Origin: Bacteroidales bacterium
GTDB taxonomy: Bacteria; Bacteroidota; Bacteroidia; Bacteroidales; UBA932
Assembly: GCA_016287075.1 (NCBI GenBank)
Contig: JAEEVC010000007.1
Location: 1 to 64,000 of the forward strand
Reading direction: 5' to 3'
DNA: 64,000 nucleotides
The number at the start of each line of letters is the position of its first letter. Within the stretch, counting starts at the first letter, position 1. A program made the translations under genes and the position numbers. A model generated the notes under the pieces. That model had not been told where the DNA came from. It saw nothing but the letters and a program-made list of their open reading frames with translations, and searched no databases. Positions 54,877 through 63,667 of this stretch are shown here, one piece after another.

Positions 54877-57800
54877 TCAGACCGTATCGAAAACAATCCA
54901 CCCGCGCGTGACACTCAGGAGCCGGTAGGGAAGGCCGCCGCTGTCGGTTTCCGAGGCCAGTCCATACTGGTTGTGGCCGTTTTTATCCGTCCCGGCCGGG
55001 ATGAATCCCGGGATATCCGCCGGGTAAATGCCCATCACGAAATTGATGTTCCCGCTCCTTTCCAGGTCTCCGACGGAATAAAAGTGACCATAATAAGTAT
55101 CGATGAGTCCGGGATAGATCCGGTACACTTCGCCGGACGGGTAGCAGATGCCGTCTTCGCTGCGGAGGATCCGCTCATAGCGCGTGAGGTAAATCCTGTC
55201 TTCCGGCCGCTGCGCCTGGTGGTTCAGACCGTACCAGTCGTTGTCGTCGGACTGGTAATATATACCGTTTCCGACGGAATACAGATTGCTTTCATCGAAG
55301 TGGTCCAGGATGAACGGATGCCCGGTCATGCGGGTGTACAGGTCGTTGAAAGGGCTGTCCTCCGCGTCGGGGACCGCGATAATCGAGCAGGACGCCCAGC
55401 CGTCGCCGGTCCTTTCCCGGTCAGGATGAAGCAAGGCCTTGCCTCCGATGGCGCCGTGAAGGAACACTTCCACGTATCCGATGCATTTATTCAGATAGCG
55501 GTGCGTCCGTGCATTCTCAATGGCAACGGAAACGGCAACCTTGCCATGGGCATGTTCTCCCTCCTTCCCGCAGGTCACGGTCAGGACATGCGTGTTTCCG
55601 GCGGACAGCGAGAACTGCATGCTCTCACAGTCTTGAGACGACTCCAGCAGGGGACTGGCTTCGACGTGGAAAACCGGCGCATTGATGTGCCCCTGGATGG
55701 GAATGGAAACGGTCATCGCCTCTTCATGGGGAAGGAGCGTGTAGTCGTCGATCCGGGCCAGGCACGTGTTTTCATCCGACATCGTTTCGAAAGGATTGAT
55801 GCAATAGACGGGGACGGAGGGCGATCCGGCCTGCGGGCAGTCCACGGCGCGCGCGCCGGCCCGGCCGACGGGAGCGGAGAAACCGGTCGGGATACCGTCC
55901 ACGTTCGATATCCAGACATCGCCGGAGGCCGTATTGCATGTAAGGAATTGTCCGGTAACGAAATAGACAGGCCGGAGGAAGCGGTCGAAGAGGGCTTCGT
56001 CCAGTTCGGCTCCCCGGCGGAGCGGTGTTCCCTCAGCAGTCGTGTACTGGCAATCGATGGCCTCGGCATCCCCGTCCGGATGCAGGTGCAGGGAAGGATT
56101 GGAAATGCGCAGCACCGGGGCGGAAACCGTCACGCTGAAGCGCCCCAGTTCCTCTCCTGTCGCCGCGTCGAGGACGGCGACACTGGCGTCGCCAAGCCCC
56201 GTCGCGAGGATGTCGCAGGACTTTGTTCCGGGCGTGAGCCGGATGACGCCGGCTCCGGACAGGAGCTGGAAGCGGATCTGGTTCACACCGGAAGGGAGTC
56301 CCTGCACGCTGACACGGCCTTTTTGGGCGAGATACTTGGGAACCAGGTGGGTATCCATGGAGAACAGACCCGGGCGGAAGACGCTGACCGTGGCCTGCGC
56401 GCGCTTTTTGCCGTCGTGCGTCGCCGCGAAGAAAGAAAGGACGGACCCGGCCTCCGCGCCGTCCGGGAGCGGGAAGGCCAGCAGGAAGACCGGGTTTTGC
56501 CTTTCCGGCGGGAGCGGATCGTCGTGGTAGATTTCCGCGGTCTCCTCATCGCCCATGTCATTCCCGCATTCGGGGCAGAGAAAGTAACCGGCACCGTCAT
56601 CGGTGAACAGGTTCCGGAACCAGGCGAGGCGGAGACCGTGTGCGCCGTTTTTCGGATAGCCGGAAAAGACATGGTCACAGTCATCGCAGACCACATCGAT
56701 GCCGGTATACCCCGTCGGCGCGGTGACGCTGCCGCCACTGATGTAGCGGGAGACATCTGCTTGATAACCAGCCAGGTATCCGGGTCTGGCTCCCAGTCGG
56801 GAGACCGTCCGGTCGACCCCCTCTTCGCTGTAGGACGGCCGGAGGATGGCCATTCCGCCGAGGGCGACGGATTCGGAAAGGGGCGTGAGTGTCAGTTCCC
56901 GTCGGTCGGACAGGTCGCTCGTGTCGATTTTCCAGGACCCTTCGATATCGAGTCCGGCAGCCGTCAGCGTCAGGGTCAGCGTATAGGGGGTATTGCGTCG
57001 GATGTCGAAATTGGCGGTATTGTCCCGGCCTGGATAGAAGCGGTAGCGGGCGGTTCCGCCGACCCCGAACCCGCTTTCGAAGGCGACTTCCGCTTCGATG
57101 TAGGTGCACAGGTCCGGATTGTACCCGGCTGCACTGAGCGCGTCGGCCGTTTTCCGGGCCGGATCCGTGTTTCCCGGAAGCAGGTCGCCCTGGAGATTCT
57201 CCGGGAGATACAGGGTCCATCTCCCCTCGGCGTCGGCTTTCCGTGTGATGTCGGCTTCATAAGGGGAGACAAGCCCGTGGTCGGTCAGGCGGGCGTCGAA
57301 AGGTGCGACGCAGCGCGCGATGTTCCTCACCTTGACGGACCGGATGGTTACGGTATAGTTCCGGAGCAGGTTCTCGTCCGGCAGGATGCGGAGGTCGATC
57401 CGGGCGAAAAGGCGCTCGGCCGGAAGGCGGATAACCCCGTCGTCCGACGCGAGTCCGGACGGGGCCGCCAGGGTCACTGCGCCAGCCATCGGCACGGCCC
57501 GCCACTGGTCATGATAGCGGATGAAACCGCCGGAACTTTCTAACGGATAATGATGTACATATTCCCTGAGCGCCGATTCCCGGAGCGGGACCGTATCTTC
57601 CGTCAGGTCGCCTGTGAGCACATAATAGCTGTATGGATGGTCGCGGTTCAGGACGACGGGATCCCCGGGTGCACCGGTATGGACCAGGTCGCCGGTCTTT
57701 GCATAGACGGCGACGACGGCTTGCCGGATATCGGAGGCCTCTCCTTCCGAAAAGCAGCTCCGGGTGGATTCCGTTTCCGCGTCGATGCAGAATGTATAGG

Positions 57801-57897
57801 CTTGTTCCGCCGCCTGCGGAACGGGCTCCACCGGTACCGGGAAGCCCTGGCATGCCACCAGCAGGAGCGGAAGGATACTGAGAGAGGGTTTTTTCAT
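54877..57897 (-). CDS. Large fimbrial tip-type lipoprotein, DUF4906-like, with zinc-ribbon-like insert
   Basis: 1006 residues with lipobox LLVAC (C16). The beta-rich N-terminal half (30-330) has fimbrillin-like domains (YTFCIDAETESTRSCFSEGEASDIRQAVVAVY). The C-terminal 300 residues (YLNKCIGYVEVFLHGAIGGKALL to GGLPYRLLSVTRGWIVFDTV) fit the DUF4906 type found in large accessory proteins of Bacteroidales fimbrial operons. Unusual is DVVCDDCDHVFSG (C404, C407) with FLCPECGNDMG (C441, C444): a CX2C-X33-CX2C pair like a zinc ribbon inside an exported protein. It is the last gene of the fimbrial operon (2 nt after the Mfa2-like gene) and is likely the adhesive tip or a large minor subunit. Confidence 0.75.
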   Translation of the reverse strand: MKKPSLSILPLLLVACQGFPVPVEPVPQAAEQAYTFCIDAETESTRSCFSEGEASDIRQAVVAVYAKTGDLVHTGAPGDPVVLNRDHPYSYYVLTGDLTEDTVPLRESALREYVHHYPLESSGGFIRYHDQWRAVPMAGAVTLAAPSGLASDDGVIRLPAERLFARIDLRILPDENLLRNYTVTIRSVKVRNIARCVAPFDARLTDHGLVSPYEADITRKADAEGRWTLYLPENLQGDLLPGNTDPARKTADALSAAGYNPDLCTYIEAEVAFESGFGVGGTARYRFYPGRDNTANFDIRRNTPYTLTLTLTAAGLDIEGSWKIDTSDLSDRRELTLTPLSESVALGGMAILRPSYSEEGVDRTVSRLGARPGYLAGYQADVSRYISGGSVTAPTGYTGIDVVCDDCDHVFSGYPKNGAHGLRLAWFRNLFTDDGAGYFLCPECGNDMGDEETAEIYHDDPLPPERQNPVFLLAFPLPDGAEAGSVLSFFAATHDGKKRAQATVSVFRPGLFSMDTHLVPKYLAQKGRVSVQGLPSGVNQIRFQLLSGAGVIRLTPGTKSCDILATGLGDASVAVLDAATGEELGRFSVTVSAPVLRISNPSLHLHPDGDAEAIDCQYTTAEGTPLRRGAELDEALFDRFLRPVYFVTGQFLTCNTASGDVWISNVDGIPTGFSAPVGRAGARAVDCPQAGSPSVPVYCINPFETMSDENTCLARIDDYTLLPHEEAMTVSIPIQGHINAPVFHVEASPLLESSQDCESMQFSLSAGNTHVLTVTCGKEGEHAHGKVAVSVAIENARTHRYLNKCIGYVEVFLHGAIGGKALLHPDRERTGDGWASCSIIAVPDAEDSPFNDLYTRMTGHPFILDHFDESNLYSVGNGIYYQSDDNDWYGLNHQAQRPEDRIYLTRYERILRSEDGICYPSGEVYRIYPGLIDTYYGHFYSVGDLERSGNINFVMGIYPADIPGFIPAGTDKNGHNQYGLASETDSGGLPYRLLSVTRGWIVFDTV

Positions 57898-57899
57898 GG

Positions 57900-58658
57900 T
57901 CAGATGGTGAGGGTCAACGTTTCTCCGCCGTCCCAGTCCAGGATCCGGACCTGGATCCGGGTGGCGGTGTAATCGAGTTCCAGGAGAAAATCTTCCAGCG
58001 AAGGGAGCGTCCAGTCATATCCCGCTTTTTCCATCCATTCGCCGAGCGGCAGCTCCCATGCATCGCCTTCCGTGCCGCTGACTTCCAGCAGGAGACCGCT
58101 GTCGGTCCCTTGCCGGGGAAGACGGAAGCGGATGGCACCGTCCGGCTCCCTTCGCGTGGAGAAGGAAAGCGGAGCGGGTTGCGGGGTGAGATCGGCCCGT
58201 GAAAAGGCGGCAAAGCGGCTTCGGACCGCATACTGCAGGGATGTCGGCTCCTTCTCCCGGAGCGTGACGGTGCAGAACTGCTTGCGTGCCAGCGCGGAAA
58301 CATGGACTTTCTCCGCATGGCAGTCGACGGATGCGGCAAAGGCGTAGATGCTGTCCGGGACCATCCCTTCCGGACAGGTGATCCGGTCCGGGCCGACCTG
58401 CGTCTGCATCCCGGGGTGGACGACGGATATGGTATATACCCCTTTCCGGATGTCCGCGTGCCAGCTGAAGGCATCCCGCAAGCCGCTGACCGGGGGATAA
58501 TTACCGCTTCTCACCTGCAGGTCCGGGATGCCGCCGATGGCTGCAAAAGGCAAGAGATCGACTTCCAGCCGGCAGGGGCACTCCGCCCTCTCCTCCTTGA
58601 TGGAACAGGAGGAGAGGAGGAGGGCTGCAAGAGAGGGGAATAGCCAGGCTCCGCGCAT
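57900..58658 (-). CDS. FimB/Mfa2-family fimbrial anchor lipoprotein
   Basis: 252 residues. Lipoprotein signal ending in LLSSC (C18) followed directly by SIKEERAECPCRLEVDLLPFA; the short Cys-rich start after the lipid is typical of the Mfa2/FimB anchors. Residues 60-250 form the two beta-sandwich domains with ISVVHPGM and ATRIQVRILDWDGGETLTLTI at the end. Mfa2-type proteins anchor and limit the length of the fimbria at the outer membrane. It lies 4 nt downstream of the major subunit-like gene and 2 nt upstream of the large tip-type gene. Confidence 0.85.
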   Translation of the reverse strand: MRGAWLFPSLAALLLSSCSIKEERAECPCRLEVDLLPFAAIGGIPDLQVRSGNYPPVSGLRDAFSWHADIRKGVYTISVVHPGMQTQVGPDRITCPEGMVPDSIYAFAASVDCHAEKVHVSALARKQFCTVTLREKEPTSLQYAVRSRFAAFSRADLTPQPAPLSFSTRREPDGAIRFRLPRQGTDSGLLLEVSGTEGDAWELPLGEWMEKAGYDWTLPSLEDFLLELDYTATRIQVRILDWDGGETLTLTI

Positions 58659-58662
58659 GGTC

Positions 58663-59667
58663 CTAGATGGTAATGGTTCCGTTTTCGCCGATCAGGACCT
58701 GCTCCCAGTCGAGGACGTTGATGGTGATGGTCGCCTGGGAGGACTGGATGGGCTTGTTTTCGTCCCCTTCGATGTCATCGTCGCCGTCGGACGGATTGCC
58801 GACGCGGGTGATGACCAGTTCCTTGACTTCGTAGGATTTGTTCCGTTCCACCGTGCCGGCCACCAGCAGGGGATAGGTGTAGAACTGGCCCGCGATCTTT
58901 GCCTCGACAACGAGCAGCGTGTTCTTTTGCGCATTGCTGTTCGGATAGGTGTAGAAGGAGTAGGAGGTCGTGTGCGAGTTGTTGTATGAAACGCTTGCAG
59001 GGGAGTTTAATTTCCTGTAAATCAGGTCGTTCGGAGCCGATGAATCGTTTAGTTTGCTGTCGGCGAACCAGCGGATGGACGAGGCCTGCGAGGCATCGTA
59101 GCAGATGTTTCCGACGACGTTGGTCAGGAAGATGCGGGTGATGATGAAGGACGAAGCCTGTGTGGGATTGGTGAGTTTGTTGGTGATCTTGTCGATCTTG
59201 AAACGGGCGGCCAGCCGCTCGACGTCCATGTCAACCGACGTCGTCGCCCCGAGGGTCTGGCTTTTCATTCCGGTCATGACGAAACGGCTCCGGGTGTTGT
59301 TCGCCAGAAGGGAAACTTTCTGCTGCAGGCCGGACAGGGAGGACACCGACGTGAGGCTTTCTTCCGTATTCACGACGGCATACAGGGTCCGGGGCCCCTG
59401 GGTTGCACTCAGCGTAAGGCTCGTTCCGTTGTTCTGGCCATGCGCATCGAGTACATCACCCCGGAATGCACAGACGTCCAGCGTACTGACCGTCGCTTCC
59501 TGCGGCGTATCGGCTACCGTCGCACGGGTCTGAGGGGCATCAATGCGTACATTGACGATGGCAGGTGACCCTGGTTCGCTGCATGCGGTCACAGCGGGTT
59601 CATTCTTGTTGCAGGCGACGAGTGCCAGCAGGGCGGCAAATGCCGCGCAATAACGATGTTTGTTCAT
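58663..59667 (-). CDS. Fimbrillin (FimA/Mfa1-type subunit)
   Basis: 334 residues. Lipobox LVAC (C19), then a fimbrillin layout: IVNVRIDAPQTRATVADTPQEATVSTLDVCAFRG, a middle domain (VDMDVERLAARFKIDKITNKLTN), and a C-terminal domain ending in QATITINVLDWEQVLIGENGTITI, a donor-strand-like terminus of FimA/Mfa1 subunits. The lipidated precursor is normally processed by a surface protease and polymerised by donor-strand exchange. It precedes the Mfa2-like anchor gene by 4 nt, which makes it the best candidate for the main shaft subunit. Confidence 0.87.
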   Translation of the reverse strand: MNKHRYCAAFAALLALVACNKNEPAVTACSEPGSPAIVNVRIDAPQTRATVADTPQEATVSTLDVCAFRGDVLDAHGQNNGTSLTLSATQGPRTLYAVVNTEESLTSVSSLSGLQQKVSLLANNTRSRFVMTGMKSQTLGATTSVDMDVERLAARFKIDKITNKLTNPTQASSFIITRIFLTNVVGNICYDASQASSIRWFADSKLNDSSAPNDLIYRKLNSPASVSYNNSHTTSYSFYTYPNSNAQKNTLLVVEAKIAGQFYTYPLLVAGTVERNKSYEVKELVITRVGNPSDGDDDIEGDENKPIQSSQATITINVLDWEQVLIGENGTITI

Positions 59668-59694
59668 GATAAATAGAATGTTAAAGGGTTTGAA

Positions 59695-60672
59695 TTAAAG
59701 CTTTTCTTCATAGGATATCGGAGCGTTCCAGTCCTCCGGTACGACGGTGAAGCGGAAGGTACCGCTCTCGACCGGGATGTCCGGGTCGGCGGATCCGGGC
59801 CGCTGCAGGGTCAGGTCGACCCGGTACGATTTGTTCTCTTCCAGCCGATCCAGCGTAAGCGGGTAATAGCATCGGATGTCGCCCAGCATGCAACTGAATA
59901 CGAGTCGTGTTTTTCTGGGCGTAAAGACAGACCCGCCCATATGGTCTGCCGTTATGGGATTGGGATAGGCATACAGGCGCGCGTCGCAGTTCCAGTCAGC
60001 GCCGGGGGCAATATTCCCTCCGGTCAACGGTGCCTGTGCGGCCAGGTCGCTTCCCCGGTCCAGCAGTTTGTTGCACCAGCGGGATGGCATGGAACCGGAA
60101 CCGAGTGTCCGGTCCGCGGCGATGTTGGAGAGTTGCAGGGTGGGGGAGGCGATGGTCCGACCGGCGGGAAGTGCGTTGTGGATGCTGCCGACATGGACCC
60201 GTGCGACCAGGCGTTTGACCGCGATGAAGCAGGAGGTGGTTCCGGATTCCCGGACGAGGATATTCCCGGCGGAACCCGCCATGACAAGACCCCCGTCCGC
60301 ACCGCTTACGAGCGCATTGTCGGTCAGAAGGAACTTCTTGGTTGACAGTGTGTTGAAATCCGGGATACCCCGCAGGTCCTCCGTCAGGTTCGCGATGACC
60401 CAGATGTCGACCTGACCTGTCGGGACCGTCAGTTCCGTGCTGTAGGCCGCCGTCCCTTCCGGAAAAACGGTCTTGTGCCAGCAACACAGGGTTCCTCGTC
60501 TGTCAAAGAGGAGAAACTGGGCGTTCCAGATCCTTTTTTCGGCTTCCGTCGATGCCGCGGCACGGGTTTCGGGGGAGCCCAGGACGATGTTCAGCCGGCC
60601 TGTTTCCAGCGGCGGGCGCTCTGCCGAGCAGGCGGTAGCAAGCAGCAGGATGGGGAGCAGGAACCTGTTCAT
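59695..60672 (-). CDS. Second fimbrillin-type subunit
   Basis: 325 residues, lipobox LATAC (C15). Same architecture as the neighbour: ETGRLNIVLGSPETRAAASTEAEKRIWNAQFLLFD at the start, SCFIAVKRLVARVHVGSIHNALPAGRTI in the middle and ESGTFRFTVVPEDWNAPISYEEKL at the end. Sequence similarity to the other subunit is low, so it may be a minor subunit or an alternative shaft protein. Its ATG overlaps the stop of the OmpA-like lipoprotein gene (ATGA), and the other fimbrillin starts 27 nt later. Confidence 0.8.
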   Translation of the reverse strand: MNRFLLPILLLATACSAERPPLETGRLNIVLGSPETRAAASTEAEKRIWNAQFLLFDRRGTLCCWHKTVFPEGTAAYSTELTVPTGQVDIWVIANLTEDLRGIPDFNTLSTKKFLLTDNALVSGADGGLVMAGSAGNILVRESGTTSCFIAVKRLVARVHVGSIHNALPAGRTIASPTLQLSNIAADRTLGSGSMPSRWCNKLLDRGSDLAAQAPLTGGNIAPGADWNCDARLYAYPNPITADHMGGSVFTPRKTRLVFSCMLGDIRCYYPLTLDRLEENKSYRVDLTLQRPGSADPDIPVESGTFRFTVVPEDWNAPISYEEKL

Positions 60673-62624
60673 ATCTCTTCTTGTTTGGCGTGAAGGTTAT
60701 AGCGCCGGATAAGGACGGATATCTCCGGATCCAGGTTGCCCCGGTGGACGAAACTCCGGTTCTGGGCACAGGAGCGGATGTAGCATTCCACAGCGCTGCG
60801 GTCGTCGCCCCTCCGGCTGTAGAGGATGGCCAGCATGTAGTTGACCCGGTCCGTCCGCTCCAGCCCCTCAAGGATTTGGAGGGCCGTTGCATTGTAATCC
60901 ATGGCGCAGTAAGCCACGGCGCAGTTATAGTCTTTATACGGCCGGAGAAGGGAAACGGCGCGTTCATAATCCGCATCGCGGATCGCCTGGACGCCGGCCA
61001 TGTAGGTGCTGTCGAGGACGGTGCTCCTGACCGTATCCTTCTGCATGCCTTTCCGGTGGAGATGGAAGTCGAAGCGGACGGTCCGCAGCCGTGGATAAAG
61101 GTGTTCACGCATATACCGGTATCCGCCGAGTTTCTGCAGGTCCTTCTCCCGCAGATCCGGGTCCTGGATGGCCTCCAGGGCCATATAGCGTTCCCTGTCC
61201 GCTCGGGAAAGCACCGTGTCGCGCTGCACCAGAGCATCCAGCATGGTCCAGTTCTCCGGGTCGCTTTCGGCTATGAAACGGACCGGTGTCGGGCCGGCTT
61301 CCGCGTCGACGTCGCCGACGGACAGCCGGAATCCGCAGCTGGCCGTGACGGAATCCGTCCAGTGCCGCATAAAGCGGTTGAAGTAGTCCGAAACGGCGTC
61401 GGAACGCCGGACGGACAGCTGGCGGTTCCGGGCGTAACTCCCTTCCGGTGAACAGGAAGCACGGACGACGACGGAATCCAGTTCGAATTCCCGGTTTTCC
61501 ATGATGGAAACGAAATTGGACCGGATGCGCCGGATCTCCTCGCCGTTGTTGCCCAGGCGCGGCAGGATCTCGGCACTGTTGACCTTGAAATCGATGTAAC
61601 AGGCGGTCTGGAGTTCGACCTTCCTTTCGAGAACATGGGTCAGATAGTGCTCCCGGTCATCGACAAGGCCTCCGATGGAACTGATATAGAAGGCGAGGGG
61701 CTCGCTCTCCGGGACTTCATAGATTCTCCGGTCCTCCGCGAAGATGCCGCCGGCAAGGGTGATTTCCGCTTTCCGGAGTTTCGGCCGGGTATGGATGGTC
61801 TGGACATAATCATAGATGAGGTCACCGCCGCCGGCATGGATGACGGTGTCGAGGCGCAATCCTTCCGTGACAATCGGAACGCGGACGTACCGACGGTACA
61901 TCTCGTCTTTCCGCTCCCGGCGCAAACGGTTAAGGGACAGGCGGATCCGGTCCATGTAGTGGTCGATGGCCTGCTTTTCGGTCACGCCGAATGCGGAGGC
62001 GAACTGCTCTTCGGAAACATAGGAACTGTCCGTCCGGAAGCGGTACAGGGCGGGGATATTGCGCTTGAGGAAAGTCTCGAGCTGGAAACGGTCGATGAAG
62101 ACGGTGGTATCGGAAACGATGGTGGCAAGGAAGCGCTCATACCGCTGGTATCCGCGCAGTTGGGCCTTCCGATAGGCGCTTCCCGTAATAAAGATCGGGT
62201 TCAGCGCCACCGTGTCCCCGAGCATGGAAAGCCGCGGGAAGAAGCGGAGCTGCCACTCGCTGTCCTGCATCGCCTGCGGCACCGTGATCCGGAAGCGTAG
62301 GTCCACCCGGCCGCTGCGCTCGGCGACGTTGCGGAAACGGGAAGTGACGACGGCTGCCTTGATCACGTCCGTTGCGACCATTTCCCCGTTTTCATCTTTG
62401 ACCGCGCGCATGATGAGGACCTTGTTGCCTTCCGGGTCTTCGACGACCATCGTATCCGCCGGTGCCGGTATGCCGACGGACAGTTCGGGCAGTTCCTGCT
62501 CTTCCGTCAGGCTGATGCCGGGGGAGAGCGCATGGCTCCGGATGCGGCTGATCTTGCGTTCCGAGGCGCAGGAAAGGACCAGGGCCGCTGCGACGAGCAG
62601 CGTATATTTCTTCAGAAGTTGCAT
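60669..62624 (-). CDS. OmpA-like lipoprotein with helical/TPR-like tail, fimbrial operon
   Basis: 651 residues. Lipobox LVLSC (C19). The N-terminal 300 residues are unrecognised (beta-rich, VDLRFRITVPQAMQDSEWQLRFFP). A divergent OmpA-like peptidoglycan-binding region lies at about 340-430 (ACYIDFKVNSAEILPRLGNN; VVVRASCSPEGSYARNRQLS; RRSDAVSDYFNR). The last 120 residues are short helical repeats like TPRs (YERAVSLLRPYKDYNCAVAYCAM, NATALQILEGLERTDRVNYMLAILYSRRGDDRS). It probably links the fimbrial system to the cell wall. It overlaps ssb by 13 nt and the fimbrillin gene by 4 nt. Confidence 0.75.
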   Translation of the reverse strand: MQLLKKYTLLVAAALVLSCASERKISRIRSHALSPGISLTEEQELPELSVGIPAPADTMVVEDPEGNKVLIMRAVKDENGEMVATDVIKAAVVTSRFRNVAERSGRVDLRFRITVPQAMQDSEWQLRFFPRLSMLGDTVALNPIFITGSAYRKAQLRGYQRYERFLATIVSDTTVFIDRFQLETFLKRNIPALYRFRTDSSYVSEEQFASAFGVTEKQAIDHYMDRIRLSLNRLRRERKDEMYRRYVRVPIVTEGLRLDTVIHAGGGDLIYDYVQTIHTRPKLRKAEITLAGGIFAEDRRIYEVPESEPLAFYISSIGGLVDDREHYLTHVLERKVELQTACYIDFKVNSAEILPRLGNNGEEIRRIRSNFVSIMENREFELDSVVVRASCSPEGSYARNRQLSVRRSDAVSDYFNRFMRHWTDSVTASCGFRLSVGDVDAEAGPTPVRFIAESDPENWTMLDALVQRDTVLSRADRERYMALEAIQDPDLREKDLQKLGGYRYMREHLYPRLRTVRFDFHLHRKGMQKDTVRSTVLDSTYMAGVQAIRDADYERAVSLLRPYKDYNCAVAYCAMDYNATALQILEGLERTDRVNYMLAILYSRRGDDRSAVECYIRSCAQNRSFVHRGNLDPEISVLIRRYNLHAKQEEI

Positions 62625-62959
62625 TGCGCCGTGACCTGTTCTTCCAGGATTTCGATATCGGTGACATAGATTTCGGAAAGGGTCCGCTCGCTGCCGTCCG
62701 TCGATGTATATTTATACTGGCGGATGCGGCCGACCAGATGGACGCAGCGGCCCCGCACCAGCTGGGTGAGGTCCGGGGTGTTCCGTCCCTCCCAGAGGAC
62801 GGCGTTGTGCCAGGTCGTTTCGACGATGGGCGTTCCTTCCCGGTCTTTGTACACATAGTCCGTTGCGACGGAGAAGCGGGCGCACTGGGCTTCCCCGTAC
62901 TTGTTCAGGGACGCATTCCCGATGCGTCCGATGACTTCGATTCTGTTGAGCTGTTCCAT
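62612..62959 (-). CDS. ssb: Small single-stranded DNA-binding protein
   Basis: 115 residues from MEQLNRIEVIGRIGN (ATG at 62959); a further ATG 27 nt upstream (MYNPSIPIV) is possible. The OB-fold landmarks NRIEVIGRIGNASLNKYG, ARFSVATDYVY, TTWHNAVLWEGRN and LVRGRCVHLVGRIRQYKYTSTDG are those of SSB. It lacks the long acidic C-terminal tail (DDDIPF) used to recruit partners in housekeeping SSB, ending instead in TDIEILEEQVTAQCNF. Heading the fimbrial operon (13-nt overlap with the next gene) is unusual. Confidence 0.88.
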   Translation of the reverse strand: MEQLNRIEVIGRIGNASLNKYGEAQCARFSVATDYVYKDREGTPIVETTWHNAVLWEGRNTPDLTQLVRGRCVHLVGRIRQYKYTSTDGSERTLSEIYVTDIEILEEQVTAQCNF

Positions 62960-63160
62960 AACGATGGGAATTGAAGGGTTGTACATCCGGGGCGGCCCCG
63001 GCTGGAGTCCGCCGCCGGTTGCAAAGTAAACGGGGCAGCGGGCATCCTGCTCCCGCCACCCCGGCAACCCATGTCGGATTTTTCCCTTTTCGATGCGAAT
63101 TGCATGTTTCCGACGGTTTTTTCAGCCAAAAAACGGCGGATGCGGAATTAATTCCGATGA

Positions 63161-63194
63161 TTTCCGTTTCCCTATGATCCTGCTGAAACGGAAA
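63161..63194. promoter_or_regulatory. Inverted repeat in the gap between ssb and the zinc-ribbon gene
   Basis: TTTCCGTTTC (63161-63170) and GAAACGGAAA (63185-63194) are exact inverted copies separated by 14 nt. No T tract follows in either direction, so an operator or RNA hairpin is more likely than a terminator. The palindrome GGAATTAATTCC lies nearby at 63144-63155. The 310-nt gap (62960-63269) holds no further gene; an imperfect -7 box (TTACTTTG, leftward, 63029-63022) may serve ssb. Confidence 0.55.
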
Positions 63195-63269
63195 AACTTT
63201 CGTTTCTTTTTCGTGAAACCATTGTTATTCTCTGCGGAATGCCCATCTTGGCCCCAAAGTGTGAAAGAC

Positions 63270-63665
63270 ATGAAGACGACGAACCGCCTCCGCCCCGTGG
63301 ACCCGCAGTACTGCATCCAGTGCGGGAAGCCGCTCCCTCCCGGTCGTCCCGACCGGAAATTCTGTTCCGCGCAATGCAAGAACCGGTGGCACAACGCCCA
63401 GACGGGGCGCTACAACAACTACCGCCTCCGCGTGATCAGCGCCCTCGACAAAAACCACCGGATCCTCCTGCAGCTCCATGATGCCGGGATCCGTTCCGTC
63501 CCGAAGATCGAAGCCCTGTCCATGGGATTCCAGCCCGATTATTTTACCGGCTGCAACGGGGTCCGGAGCCATGTGGAATACATCTGTTTCGACATCCGGT
63601 ATCATGTCTCGATGAACCGCATCTGGGGCATCGTCCGTTTCGAGCCCCTCCTGCTGGGACTATAA
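63270..63665 (+). CDS. Zinc-ribbon protein of unknown function
   Basis: 131 residues from MKTTNRLRPVDPQ (ATG at 63270). The N-terminus carries a treble-clef or zinc-ribbon motif: YCIQCGKPLPPGRPDRKFCSAQCKNRWHN, with cysteines at CxxC and CxxxC spacing and the FCSAQCKNRWHN ending shared by several small DNA- or RNA-associated proteins of Bacteroidota. The remainder (50-131) is a mixed helix/strand domain (GIRSVPKIEALSMGF, VEYICFDIRYHVSMNRIWGIVRFEPLL). Function unknown; perhaps nucleic-acid binding. It diverges from the ssb-fimbrial operon. Confidence 0.72.
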   Translation: MKTTNRLRPVDPQYCIQCGKPLPPGRPDRKFCSAQCKNRWHNAQTGRYNNYRLRVISALDKNHRILLQLHDAGIRSVPKIEALSMGFQPDYFTGCNGVRSHVEYICFDIRYHVSMNRIWGIVRFEPLLLGL

Positions 63666-63667
63666 TG

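Noticed and set aside
54697..57543. 948-codon open frame antisense to the DUF4906-like gene
   Set aside because: No signal peptide or domain; the opposite strand has a proper lipoprotein start and operon junctions.
63144..63155. 12-bp palindrome GGAATTAATTCC as a separate regulatory site
   Set aside because: Short AT-centred palindromes are expected by chance, and it is not repeated elsewhere in the window; mentioned only with the stronger inverted repeat next to it.
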